This document shows positions 49,776-58,154 of a stretch of 64,000 bases of DNA, in pieces (positions within the stretch are counted from its first letter, which is position 1; the number at the start of each line of letters is the position of its first letter). The notes under the pieces were generated by a model. That model had not been told where the DNA came from and did no database searches. It was given only the letters and a program-made list of their open reading frames with translations. A program made the position numbers and the translations under genes. This stretch comes from Bryobacteraceae bacterium (GTDB lineage Bacteria; Acidobacteriota; Terriglobia; Bryobacterales; Bryobacteraceae), in NCBI GenBank assembly GCA_019748195.1, contig JAIEPW010000005.1, forward strand, positions 17,035-81,034, given 5' to 3'.

Positions 49776-50615
49776 ATGCTTGGAATGTTGAAGCCCAATG
49801 GAGGAAGTTGGGTGGCAGGCGCGACTTGTGAGCCTGGGGGCATCGTAGAGAGTGAGCGCCACCTGCCCGGATTTCGCATGTCCGTGCGAGTTTACCCCGC
49901 CGGTTTGAACGTCGGGGAGCATCGCCACGGCGAGCCCCTGCTGGCCTACATCCTGTCCGGCGAATATCTGGAGACGCGAGGCGAAGATCGCCGCCTGTGT
50001 GTTCAGAAGACAGTTCAATACATCCCGGCGGAGACGCTGCACGGGAACATTTTCGAAACCGAGTGCAAGTGCCTGATGGTGCAGTTCCGCCCCGAGGAAC
50101 TGCGCGCGATGCCGGAACTGCCTGACCAGCCTTCGGAAATTCAGGGCGTGGCGGCGCAGTGGCTTTCCAATCGCATGGAGCGGGAGTTCCATTTGCGGGA
50201 CGACGTGTCCGCGCTCGCGCTGGAGGGCATCCTTCTGGAGACTCTGGCGGAACTGGTGCGTTCCAATGCCGAACCCGCCAGCGCCTCCGCGCCGCGATGG
50301 CTGCGGTCCACGCGGCAGTGGATCGACACGCATTACCTCGATCCTCTTACGCTCGAACAGGTAGCGGAGGTGGGGGGCGTACACCGCGTTCACCTGTCGC
50401 GCGAGTTCCGGCGGCACTTCAGCTTGACGGTGGGCGATTACATCCGCAAGAAGCGGATTGAGCACGCCTGTTCGCTGATGACCAGCAGCAGCGCGTCCCT
50501 GGCTCAGATCGCGATCACCTGCGGGTTCGCCGACCAGAGCCATTTTTCATCGATCTTTCGCCGGGAAATGGGTTTAACGCCGGCCAAGTACCGGGAAATC
50601 CACCATTCACGCTAA
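49776..50615 (+). CDS. AraC-family transcriptional regulator
   Basis: 279 residues starting at the ATG at 49776 (a GTG 39 bases upstream is an alternative). N-terminal cupin sensor domain with GEHRHGEPLLAYILSGEY and a conserved PAETLHGNIF segment. The C-terminal double helix-turn-helix reads LRSTRQWIDTHYLDPLTLEQVAEVGGVHRVHLSREFRRHF and SLAQIAITCGFADQSHFSSIFRREMGLTPAKYR. It probably senses a small ligand and activates a gene elsewhere. GGAGGGAGG before the start. Confidence 0.92.
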   Translation: MLGMLKPNGGSWVAGATCEPGGIVESERHLPGFRMSVRVYPAGLNVGEHRHGEPLLAYILSGEYLETRGEDRRLCVQKTVQYIPAETLHGNIFETECKCLMVQFRPEELRAMPELPDQPSEIQGVAAQWLSNRMEREFHLRDDVSALALEGILLETLAELVRSNAEPASASAPRWLRSTRQWIDTHYLDPLTLEQVAEVGGVHRVHLSREFRRHFSLTVGDYIRKKRIEHACSLMTSSSASLAQIAITCGFADQSHFSSIFRREMGLTPAKYREIHHSR

Positions 50616-50652
50616 AGGGAACGATTCGGGCTGCCGATCCGTCGGTGCATAT

Positions 50653-50757
50653 ATGAGAACTCGTCTGGCCACCGTGGATCTGCCTTACCTGTTCTGGCTC
50701 GCGGCCAGCATCGCGCTGAACTCCATGATCACGCTGGCCCTGGTGCGGATCTTCTAA
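50653..50757 (+). CDS. Possible 34-residue membrane peptide
   Basis: ATG at 50653 opens MRTRLATVDLPYLFWLAASI..., a single hydrophobic helix, ending in VRIF at a TAA (50755-50757). Below the usual size for gene calling. No ribosome site is visible, so it is uncertain. If real, it is an inner-membrane microprotein just downstream of the AraC gene (38 bases). Confidence 0.3.
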   Translation: MRTRLATVDLPYLFWLAASIALNSMITLALVRIF

Positions 50758-50790
50758 ATTGCTGGCCGGGAAGCCTTTACGCGCCTCGCT

Positions 50791-51312
50791 TCACCGCTCT
50801 GTGGAAAACCGACTTTCGCCGCAGAGGAAGTGGACCTCGATCCCGTGAACCAGTAGCGGACTTCTGAACACCCACCAGTCGCTGTCGATCGCGTTGAGGA
50901 TGGGTGGACGTTCCGGGTGGGTCATTGCCACAGCGACGAACTTACGATCCGATCTGTCGAACTGAGCCAACTTGGGGTCGTTCGGGAATGCCGCGAGCCC
51001 CCCAGGAACAGCCGGGTCCGGCCGCAGATGAACCGCTTGGACACGATCGGTTCGATAGCGATTGTCCGTAACCCACTTGAAGAAGGCGTCGCCTGCGCCG
51101 GGTTGCCCGGAGTAGGAAAGATATTTTCGATACTCCAGCAGGATCAAACCCGCCTCATCAAGCACAAGGACGCCCGAGTTCTTGATTGCGTTCAGGGCAG
51201 TAGCGCAGGCCGCGGCGCAAACGACGCTCTCTGAGTCCTTGCGGTTTGCGACCACCGGAACATTGGTGTCCACCACCCGCGCGCCGCGCCGTCTTCCCGC
51301 TCTCTTCCTCAA
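50791..51312 (-). CDS. PIN-like nuclease-domain protein coupled to an AAA ATPase
   Basis: 173 residues. VVDTNVPV carries the first acidic residue of a PIN fold (Asp15), LLEYRKYL Glu60, FDRSDRKFVAVA Asp119 and Asp122, and NAIDSDWW Asp143/Asp145, the usual four-acidic-residue pattern of RNases. No VapB-like antitoxin is adjacent. The ATG overlaps the upstream ATPase stop by four bases (ATGA), so the two are co-translated. The likely reading is a nuclease effector gated by the ATPase; target (RNA or DNA) unknown. Confidence 0.75.
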   Translation of the reverse strand: MRKRAGRRRGARVVDTNVPVVANRKDSESVVCAAACATALNAIKNSGVLVLDEAGLILLEYRKYLSYSGQPGAGDAFFKWVTDNRYRTDRVQAVHLRPDPAVPGGLAAFPNDPKLAQFDRSDRKFVAVAMTHPERPPILNAIDSDWWVFRSPLLVHGIEVHFLCGESRFSTER

Positions 51313-52691
51313 TTTGCAAGAGCCTGCTGGTCAGCGGCTGCGTTCAGCCGGGCGGTCAATTCACCCATCTCGTCGCCGAAGAAGTCATCCGGCCAATTCT
51401 CGATGTCGCCGAAGAGATTCACGCGCAGCGGCTCCAGAATGGACCCGTCCGCTCCACGGCGGCAGAAGTACAGGGCTACATCATCCCGGGAAACAGCCCC
51501 TTCGGCGATCCTCCGCTGCAGTCTCCTGAGGAAGTGTTCCGAGTGGCTTTCCACAATCAGTTGTATCCCTCGGTCCTGGCCTCCTTCGCGCGACTGCACG
51601 GCTTCGATGAACAAGTCCGCAAGAGTCATTTGCACGGAGGGATGAAGATGGATCTCGGGCTGCTCCAGCAATATCGTCGTGTGAGGCTGGGCATAGAAGC
51701 ACTGCACGATGACCGGAAGCACCTGCGACACCCCGAATCCCACGTCCGGGAGCGTCACGTCCGCGCTGGTGGCGCCGGTGCGAACAAGCACTTCGTACTC
51801 CTTGCGATCCTTCGCGATGGGCCGCACCTCGAAGCTGTCGAGAAGCCCCATTTGCTTCAACCATCGCGCGATTACTATGGAGAATCCCGTGTTTGGCCGT
51901 TTGTAGCCCGCGCTGATCTTGCGGTCGGCGGCAGCCAGTAAGGCTTCCACGGCGCGATCACCGGCCCATCCGACGTGGTCAGGCACCTCCCCGGACCATA
52001 CGTAAGACCGTTTGGGTACCGTCCGGAGAGGACCCAGATAGTGAATTCGCCGGAGTTGCTGTTCCAGCGAAAGCGCGAGGTCGCTTGTGAAACCCGCGTT
52101 CTGATAGTAAGCGCCCACTTCGTCGGGGAAACCATAAAACCGAACCGGCGCCGGGAGCTTCCATGCCCGGCCCTGGTTTCGCACAAGTCGGTACGGCTTA
52201 GCCTGCAGTTCGAATTTTTGCTTCAATGCCGCGGGCGTACCGAACGGAACCATTGAGACGGTTAAGACTTGGCCGTCTTTTTTCAGCTCGTATTCCAGAC
52301 GTCGGACCCGTGGCGGAGCCTTCTCGTCGAAAGCGATCGAAGCTTCAAAGGAAAGCGAACTTCCCTCGAAAGATTCAATGGCGACCGGATCGACGATGGA
52401 CAGCGGTTTGGGAAGGGTCCATGCCAGGGAGAGAGCAATCTCTTTCGTCAGGTCATGGCCATGGACCAGATCGCGAAAGGTGCCGAGCTCCACGGGCGTG
52501 TTTTGGTCACCGGGATGCAGTACGCGGCGGCGATCTGGCGATTCCGCAGTCTGTCTGAGCATCAGCAGAAACTGAATCAGGCTGCTTTTTCCAGAACTAT
52601 TGCTGCCAAAGAAGACCGTGATCGGCGCCAGCCGGATTTCGGAAGTGTCGGACCAGTTCTTGAAGTTGCGAATCCGCAACTCGGTCAGCAT
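51309..52691 (-). CDS. AAA/OLD-like ATPase with DUF3696-type C-terminus
   Basis: 460 residues of the SMC/OLD-like AAA ATPase class: RIRNFKNW start, Walker A GSNSSGKSS (29-37), a long central domain, the signature-like GFGVSQVLPVIVQC, Walker B ILLEQPEIHLHP (about 340-351) and the switch QLIVESHSEHFLRRLQ (about 377-392). The C-terminal part matches the DUF3696 pattern. It lacks a TOPRIM domain, so it is not a nuclease itself. GGAGGAG ribosome site. It is the first gene of a two-gene unit with the PIN-like protein, a layout typical of anti-phage or stress modules. Confidence 0.85.
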   Translation of the reverse strand: MLTELRIRNFKNWSDTSEIRLAPITVFFGSNSSGKSSLIQFLLMLRQTAESPDRRRVLHPGDQNTPVELGTFRDLVHGHDLTKEIALSLAWTLPKPLSIVDPVAIESFEGSSLSFEASIAFDEKAPPRVRRLEYELKKDGQVLTVSMVPFGTPAALKQKFELQAKPYRLVRNQGRAWKLPAPVRFYGFPDEVGAYYQNAGFTSDLALSLEQQLRRIHYLGPLRTVPKRSYVWSGEVPDHVGWAGDRAVEALLAAADRKISAGYKRPNTGFSIVIARWLKQMGLLDSFEVRPIAKDRKEYEVLVRTGATSADVTLPDVGFGVSQVLPVIVQCFYAQPHTTILLEQPEIHLHPSVQMTLADLFIEAVQSREGGQDRGIQLIVESHSEHFLRRLQRRIAEGAVSRDDVALYFCRRGADGSILEPLRVNLFGDIENWPDDFFGDEMGELTARLNAAADQQALAN

Positions 52692-52856
52692 TGACTCGCT
52701 CCTCCCCCGTGGTCCTCCAAGCTGTGCCCGTCCAGACTCGGCGGCGAGCCGGCATGCGAGCTGCGAAGCAGAAGGGACAGTTCCGTTCGGAACACCATCT
52801 GTCCCATATCATAGGGCTTCTGTCTGTCTCGCGTGGGGCAGCCGCTCGCCACCCGC

Positions 52857-54767
52857 CTAGCGGTTGTTCGGGATCGGCGTCGGCGCAAACGAGATGCGTC
52901 CCGCCTTCGCTTCCTCGATCGAAATGTTGTTGCGCTCCAGCACCGTTCCGGTGGCGACCTCCAACTGCACCCGCGCCCGCGCGTACGCCGTGAGAGCCTG
53001 CACTTCGGCGAATTGGGCGTTGGCCACATCGCGCTGCGCCTGAATCACGAAGAAAATGCTGGAAGCTCCCAACTGATACTTCTTCTGCTCCGCGTCCAGC
53101 GTCTGTTCCGCGAGCTGGCGGCTCTTCTCCGCCGCGCGATGCCGCGCCCGCGCCTGCTGCAGCGCGATCAGCGAGTTCTGAACCTCCACGCGAATGCCGT
53201 TCGACTGGCGCTGGAACTGAAGTTCGTTCTGGCGGACGGTCAACTGCGCGTTGGCGAAATCGGCTTGCGCCGCGCGGTTGCGCAGCGGAATGTTGAGCTG
53301 CGCGCCGAAGGCATAATCCGGGAAGTTGCGCCGGAAGATCTGCCCCAGCGCGGTGGTGTAGCTGCCCACGAAGAACTGATCCGGATTGCGCGGCAGCAGC
53401 GGCGAGCCCGGAGGTCCGGTCTGGGTGTTGATCTGACCCGCAAGGCTGTTGTTGCGGAGATCGACGAAGGCGTCGATGCTCGGCAGCAGCGCGTTCTTCA
53501 AGCCCGTCAGGTTGATGCGGGCGTTGTCGATATTCAGCCGGCTCTGCTGCAGCTCCGGCCGGTTCTCGAGCGCGCGGCCCACCAGGTCCTGAATCGGCTC
53601 CACCGGTTCGGTGGCCGGGATGCGGATGCGATCCGTGGGGACGATCCGGGCGTCGGCCACCTGCGGGCTGAAGTTGCCGGTGCGGCTGATGGAGTTCTTG
53701 AGCAGGGTTTCCTGCTGCAGCACGTTGGTTTCGGCGGTGGTCAGCTCCTGCTCCCGGGCTGCGACCTCGGCTTCCGCGCGCACGATCTCGATGGGCGCCA
53801 GCGTCCCGATCTCCACCTGCTTCTTGTTGTCCTCATACAATCGCTGCGCCAGCGCCAGCGCCTGGCGGCGCACGCCGACTTCCTCGTTGAAGCTGACCAG
53901 ATCCCAGTACAGCCGTGTCACGTCGGCGACGGTGGTGATGATCTGGTTGCGCAGCGTCAGGTCGGCGACCCGGATATTGTTGCCGGCGATCCGGATATTG
54001 CGGCGGTTCACCGCGAGACCAAAGCCCTGCAGCAATCGCTGCGTCATCTGCAATTGCAGAAACGGGCTGCGGGTGGGGTTCAAGTCGTTGCGGAACGCGT
54101 TCTGGTCAATGAACGGGTTGTTGAAGTTCATTGAGACGTTGGTGCCCGTCAAGAAGCCCTGTTGCACGCCGAAGTTCGCCTGCCCGATCTCGGTGACCAG
54201 CGCGGAGACGCCGGTGGCGATGGTGTTGCTTTGCGGCTGGGAGCGATGCGCCCAGCTCACCGTGCTGGTGATTACCGGATCGAGGGAGGGGATCTGCGTT
54301 CCCAGGAACTGGTTCAGGCTCTGGTTGGTTTGCACCGCGCCGGTGCCCGCGCCGCCCGCTGTCGCGCCGAAGTTCTGCTGTCCGCCGAAGATGTTGCTGG
54401 TGACGCCGCGGATCAATCCGCCGGCGCGGGCGCGCCGCAGGTCCAGTTCCGCCAGCAGCGGTCCGTAGCGCTGCACTTCGATATCGATGTTGTTTTCGAT
54501 GGCCGCCGCGATCGCGTCCTGCAGCGAAAGGTAGATGATGCCGGCGCGGACCAGTTGGTCCAGGCGGCCGGAGTTCGCCAGGTTGATGGGCCGGACCTCG
54601 CGGCCGCGATACGGGGCTGTCGCCCGGTACCACGGTCCCACGCCTTCCTCCAACTGCGGCAACTCGGGCGGCTGCGCCCCTGGAACCGGTGCTTGCGCGT
54701 GCCCGGCGGGCACGAGCATCAGAAAAACGCAGAACGCCGAAAAAATCTGCTGGCAGGTCTTCAACAT
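52857..54767 (-). CDS. TolC-family outer-membrane efflux protein
   Basis: 636 residues from the ATG at 54767, with an AGAGGAG ribosome site and a signal peptide (MLKTCQQIFSAFCVFLMLVPAGHA). It shows repeated TolC-type long helices: LALAQRLYEDNKKQVEIGTLAPIEIVRAEAEVAAREQEL, and later RAAEKSRQLAEQTLDAEQKKYQLGASSIFFVIQAQRDVANAQ. It forms a trimeric outer-membrane duct for a tripartite exporter. No inner-membrane partner is adjacent; it stands alone and divergent from pyrE. Confidence 0.9.
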   Translation of the reverse strand: MLKTCQQIFSAFCVFLMLVPAGHAQAPVPGAQPPELPQLEEGVGPWYRATAPYRGREVRPINLANSGRLDQLVRAGIIYLSLQDAIAAAIENNIDIEVQRYGPLLAELDLRRARAGGLIRGVTSNIFGGQQNFGATAGGAGTGAVQTNQSLNQFLGTQIPSLDPVITSTVSWAHRSQPQSNTIATGVSALVTEIGQANFGVQQGFLTGTNVSMNFNNPFIDQNAFRNDLNPTRSPFLQLQMTQRLLQGFGLAVNRRNIRIAGNNIRVADLTLRNQIITTVADVTRLYWDLVSFNEEVGVRRQALALAQRLYEDNKKQVEIGTLAPIEIVRAEAEVAAREQELTTAETNVLQQETLLKNSISRTGNFSPQVADARIVPTDRIRIPATEPVEPIQDLVGRALENRPELQQSRLNIDNARINLTGLKNALLPSIDAFVDLRNNSLAGQINTQTGPPGSPLLPRNPDQFFVGSYTTALGQIFRRNFPDYAFGAQLNIPLRNRAAQADFANAQLTVRQNELQFQRQSNGIRVEVQNSLIALQQARARHRAAEKSRQLAEQTLDAEQKKYQLGASSIFFVIQAQRDVANAQFAEVQALTAYARARVQLEVATGTVLERNNISIEEAKAGRISFAPTPIPNNR

Positions 54768-54967
54768 GACTCCTCTATGTACGGGCAGTGGGCAGGCCGT
54801 GTTCCCCCACAAAAGCTTAATCCTACCACTGTGCACGGGCGCTGCCATTCACCCCACAGGACAGAAGGCTTTGCGAATCATAACTTTGCCTTGAGTTGAC
54901 GGAGGCCGCGAGTGTCCGGTTACGGGACGCCTGCAAGCGGCGATGAACACGCTATAGTGGCTTACGG

Positions 54968-55555
54968 ATGAATCCTTCCAGCAGCACGCTCGAAACTTTC
55001 GAGCGGACCGGCGCCTATCTCCGCGGGCATTTCCGGCTGACCAGCGGCCTGCATTCGCCGGAGTATCTGCAGTGCGCGCGAGTGCTGCAGTATCCGGCCT
55101 TCGCCGAGCAGTTCGGGCGGCAACTCGCGGCGAAGCTGCGGGAACTGGCGCCCGGCGCCGCCGGCGTGGTCGTGTCGCCCGCGATGGGCGGCCTGATCAT
55201 CGGCCACGAGGTCGCGCGCGCGTTGGGCGTCCGGCACATCTTCACGGAACGGGACGCCGAGGGCAAAATGACCTTGCGCCGCGGCTTCAGCGTGGAGCCC
55301 GGCGAACGAGCCTTCGTGGTGGAGGATGTCATCACCACCGGCGGATCCACGCGCGAAGTGGTGGAACTGCTGCGCGCGGCGGGCGCGGAAGTCCTCGGCG
55401 CGGGCTCCATCATCGACCGCTCCAACGGCAAGGCGGACGCCGGCGCGCCGCGCGCCGCGCTGCACGCCATGGAAGTGATCGCCTACGATCCGGCGTCGTG
55501 CCCGCTGTGCCGGGACGGCATCCCGGTGGTGAAGCCGGGATCGCGAAAGGCATAG
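54968..55555 (+). CDS. pyrE: Orotate phosphoribosyltransferase
   Basis: 195-residue cytosolic enzyme that joins orotate and PRPP to OMP in pyrimidine synthesis. The PRPP loop is VVEDVITTGGST (117-128). The N-terminal FRLTSGLHSPEYLQC orotate-side segment and the C-terminal DPASCPLCRDGIPVVKPGSR (a Cys-x2-Cys tail common in one OPRT subgroup) are present. A TATAGT hexamer 9 bases before the ATG suggests a nearly leaderless mRNA. It precedes a GT39-like gene by four bases. Confidence 0.95.
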   Translation: MNPSSSTLETFERTGAYLRGHFRLTSGLHSPEYLQCARVLQYPAFAEQFGRQLAAKLRELAPGAAGVVVSPAMGGLIIGHEVARALGVRHIFTERDAEGKMTLRRGFSVEPGERAFVVEDVITTGGSTREVVELLRAAGAEVLGAGSIIDRSNGKADAGAPRAALHAMEVIAYDPASCPLCRDGIPVVKPGSRKA

Positions 55556-55559
55556 CGGA

Positions 55560-57113
55560 TTGAGAATCGCGCTGGTGTTCGCGCTCAGCTTCGCGTTCCT
55601 GGCCGCTACCGCCTCCAAGCCTCGCCTGACGGAGGCGTGGGTGGATCCCGTGAGCCGCCTGGAAGCGCAGGACGAGGCCACCTACGCCAACACCGCCGCG
55701 GGCATGGCCGAAGGCCAAGGCTGGTTGACTCCGAAGTTCCTGGGACGGCTGGCGCTGTACAAGCCCCCGCTGCTTTATTGGGCGGAGGGCGCGAGCTTGC
55801 GCGCGTTCGGCTTCTCCCGCTTCGCCCTGCGTCTCCCTTCGCTGCTGGCTGGGGCGGCGGTATGCGCGATTCTCTACGCCTGGGCCGGGCTTGCGGCGCC
55901 GCTATTGCTGCTGGGCAGCCATCAATTTTTCGTCTTGTCGCGAATCGGACTGACCGACTCGCTGCTGTTGCTGTTCACCGCGGCGGCGTTGTTCGCCCTC
56001 GCCCGCGATCCCAGGCTGGAGCGGGCCTGGCCATGGTTTGGCGTGTGCAGCGGCCTGGCCATCCTCACCAAAAGCGTCGCGGGCCTGCTGGCGCCGCTGG
56101 CGCTGATTCTCTATTGGGCGATCGCCCGGGAACGCCCGGCGTTCCGCGATCTGGTCCGGGCGGGCGCGGTTTGCATCGCGGTGATGCTGCCCTGGCATCT
56201 CTATCAGCTTGCCGTGAACCCAAACTGGTTCCGCGCCGAGTACATCCTCAGCGAGTTGATCGGCTATGGCGCGAGCGCGCCCTCGCAAACGTCCGATGAA
56301 AATCAGGCGCTGTTCTACATCCGGCGATTGTGGGCCGTGGATCCGCTCCTGGTGATCGCGGCGGCGCTGGCGATGCCGGCGGCGTGGCGCAAGCGCGAAT
56401 CCGCCACGGCGCGCGTGGCGGCGTGCTGGGTGGTGGCGCAAACGGTATGCGTGCTCGCGTTTTCCTATCGCAGCGCCGCGTACTTGCTGCCGCTGCTGCC
56501 GCCGCTGGCGATCCTGGCCTCGGAGTTTCTTCCGCGTTACCGGGTGGGGGCTGTCGCGATGCTGGCGCTGGCGGCGAAGCTGCTGTTCCCGCATGACCCC
56601 GCAGGAATTCCGTTCACCGGTGAGTTCCACAATCCGGCTCTGCCGGCGATGGAAGCCTATTGCGGCCGGAACCGCGGCAATGAGCTGATCCTGGTGAACA
56701 CCGACGATCAGTTCTATTCCGGCGTACTGCCGCTGGCGCGGGTCCGGTATCTCTATCTCGCGCCGCCGGACACCGCCACCCAGCCGCTGGATTTCGACAC
56801 CTTAGGGATCCGGGTAACGGCTGACGAATTCCTGCGGCTCGATTCCCTGGAGCCCGCGTATCATGCCCGATTGCGCGAGTTCGATCTCGATTCCACGCGG
56901 CCGCTCGCGACCGCGATTCTCACGCCCTCGGCGGATGCGCTCGCGCGCCTGATCGCCGCGCGTCCGGGATCGGACTTTTATCTTCCGCAAGGCCTGATCG
57001 ACGAGGCCCGGCTGCGGGAATCGCACGAGGTCTGGAAGGTCACCACGCACCGCTGGATCGCGCTGTCGCGACAGGAACAGCCACGAACGCCGCATCGCGG
57101 CTGCGGTTTCTGA
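55560..57113 (+). CDS. GT39/ArnT-like membrane glycosyltransferase
   Basis: 517 residues; a TTG start with an AAAGG site about 9 bases upstream. About 10-11 transmembrane segments. The first loop has LEAQDEATYANTA, with the aspartate-glutamate pair used by GT39/PMT enzymes, followed by GRLALYKPPLLYWAEG. It transfers a sugar from a polyprenyl-phosphate donor to an envelope acceptor on the outer face of the inner membrane. Encoded directly after pyrE (4 bases) and 14 bases before mutY. Confidence 0.88.
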   Translation: MRIALVFALSFAFLAATASKPRLTEAWVDPVSRLEAQDEATYANTAAGMAEGQGWLTPKFLGRLALYKPPLLYWAEGASLRAFGFSRFALRLPSLLAGAAVCAILYAWAGLAAPLLLLGSHQFFVLSRIGLTDSLLLLFTAAALFALARDPRLERAWPWFGVCSGLAILTKSVAGLLAPLALILYWAIARERPAFRDLVRAGAVCIAVMLPWHLYQLAVNPNWFRAEYILSELIGYGASAPSQTSDENQALFYIRRLWAVDPLLVIAAALAMPAAWRKRESATARVAACWVVAQTVCVLAFSYRSAAYLLPLLPPLAILASEFLPRYRVGAVAMLALAAKLLFPHDPAGIPFTGEFHNPALPAMEAYCGRNRGNELILVNTDDQFYSGVLPLARVRYLYLAPPDTATQPLDFDTLGIRVTADEFLRLDSLEPAYHARLREFDLDSTRPLATAILTPSADALARLIAARPGSDFYLPQGLIDEARLRESHEVWKVTTHRWIALSRQEQPRTPHRGCGF

Positions 57114-57127
57114 GCTACCCTGTTGCG

Positions 57128-58108
57128 GTGCGCGCCTTCCGATCGGCCTTGCTTTCCTGGTATGACGCGCACGCCCGCGATCTGCCGTGGCGGCGAACGC
57201 GCGATCCCTACCGCATCTGGCTGTCCGAGATCATGCTGCAGCAGACGCGGGTGGCGGCCGTGATCCCGTACTACGAGCGGTTCCTGGAGCGATTCCCCAC
57301 GGTTCCGGCGCTGGCGTCCGCGCCGGAACAGGAGGTGCTCGCGGCATGGGCGGGACTGGGATACTACTCGCGAGCTCGCAATCTCCAGAAGGCCGCGCGC
57401 CAGGTGGGGAACGTATTTCCATCGGACTACGCGGCGATTCGCGCGCTTCCCGGCATCGGCGAGTACACCGCGGCGGCGATCGCCTCCATCGCGTTCGACC
57501 TGCCCCACGCCGTGCTGGATGGCAACGTGATGCGCGTGCTGGCGCGCGTGAACAACGATCCGGGCGACCTGGCAAGCCCGGCGGCGCGGCGGCGGCTGCA
57601 GCAGAGCGCGGACGCCCTGCTCGATCGCCGGAATCCGGGGCGGTTCAACCAGGCTTTGATGGAGCTGGGCGCCACGGTGTGCCTGCCCCGCGACCCCAGG
57701 TGCCTGGTGTGTCCCGTGGCCGCGCACTGCGCGGCAAGGCGCGAGGGGCGGCAGAATGAGCTTCCCGTGAAGCTGCGGAAGGCACGCGCGGTGGAGGAGA
57801 TGCGAACGCTTTGGATCGTGCGGAACCGCGGGCGCTTTCTGCTGCGGCAGGTGGACGCGGGGTCGAAGCGGCTGGCCGGATTTTGGGAACTGCCGGACGC
57901 TCTGCCCGGCGGCAAGCCCGGCAAGCTGTTAGGGGAGTTCCGGCACGCCATCGTAAACCACCGGTACCTGTGCCGCGTCCAGAGTGGAACGCTGCGGCGG
58001 GCGCCTCGCGGATTTCAGTGGGTGGCTGCCGGGAACCTGCAATCAATTCCGCTAACTACCATGGCTCGCAAGGCGTTAGCAATTGCGGATCGGGAACGGA
58101 TAGAATAA
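57128..58108 (+). CDS. mutY: A/G-specific adenine glycosylase
   Basis: 326-residue base-excision repair enzyme that removes adenine mispaired with 8-oxoguanine. Glu34 in LSEIMLQQT and Asp131 in VLDGNVMRV are the catalytic residues; LPGIGEYTAAAIASI is the helix-hairpin-helix; the iron-sulfur cluster is C185-x6-C192-x2-C195-x5-C201. The C-terminal 8-oxoG-recognising NUDIX-like domain (about 215-320) is present but somewhat short. The GTG start at 57128 is used. Follows the GT39-like gene by 14 bases, so it may be co-transcribed. Confidence 0.95.
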   Translation: MRAFRSALLSWYDAHARDLPWRRTRDPYRIWLSEIMLQQTRVAAVIPYYERFLERFPTVPALASAPEQEVLAAWAGLGYYSRARNLQKAARQVGNVFPSDYAAIRALPGIGEYTAAAIASIAFDLPHAVLDGNVMRVLARVNNDPGDLASPAARRRLQQSADALLDRRNPGRFNQALMELGATVCLPRDPRCLVCPVAAHCAARREGRQNELPVKLRKARAVEEMRTLWIVRNRGRFLLRQVDAGSKRLAGFWELPDALPGGKPGKLLGEFRHAIVNHRYLCRVQSGTLRRAPRGFQWVAAGNLQSIPLTTMARKALAIADRERIE

Positions 58109-58154
58109 GGCACATTGCTGCTTCGCGAATCTTGAAGTTCGGAGGGGTAGTTTC

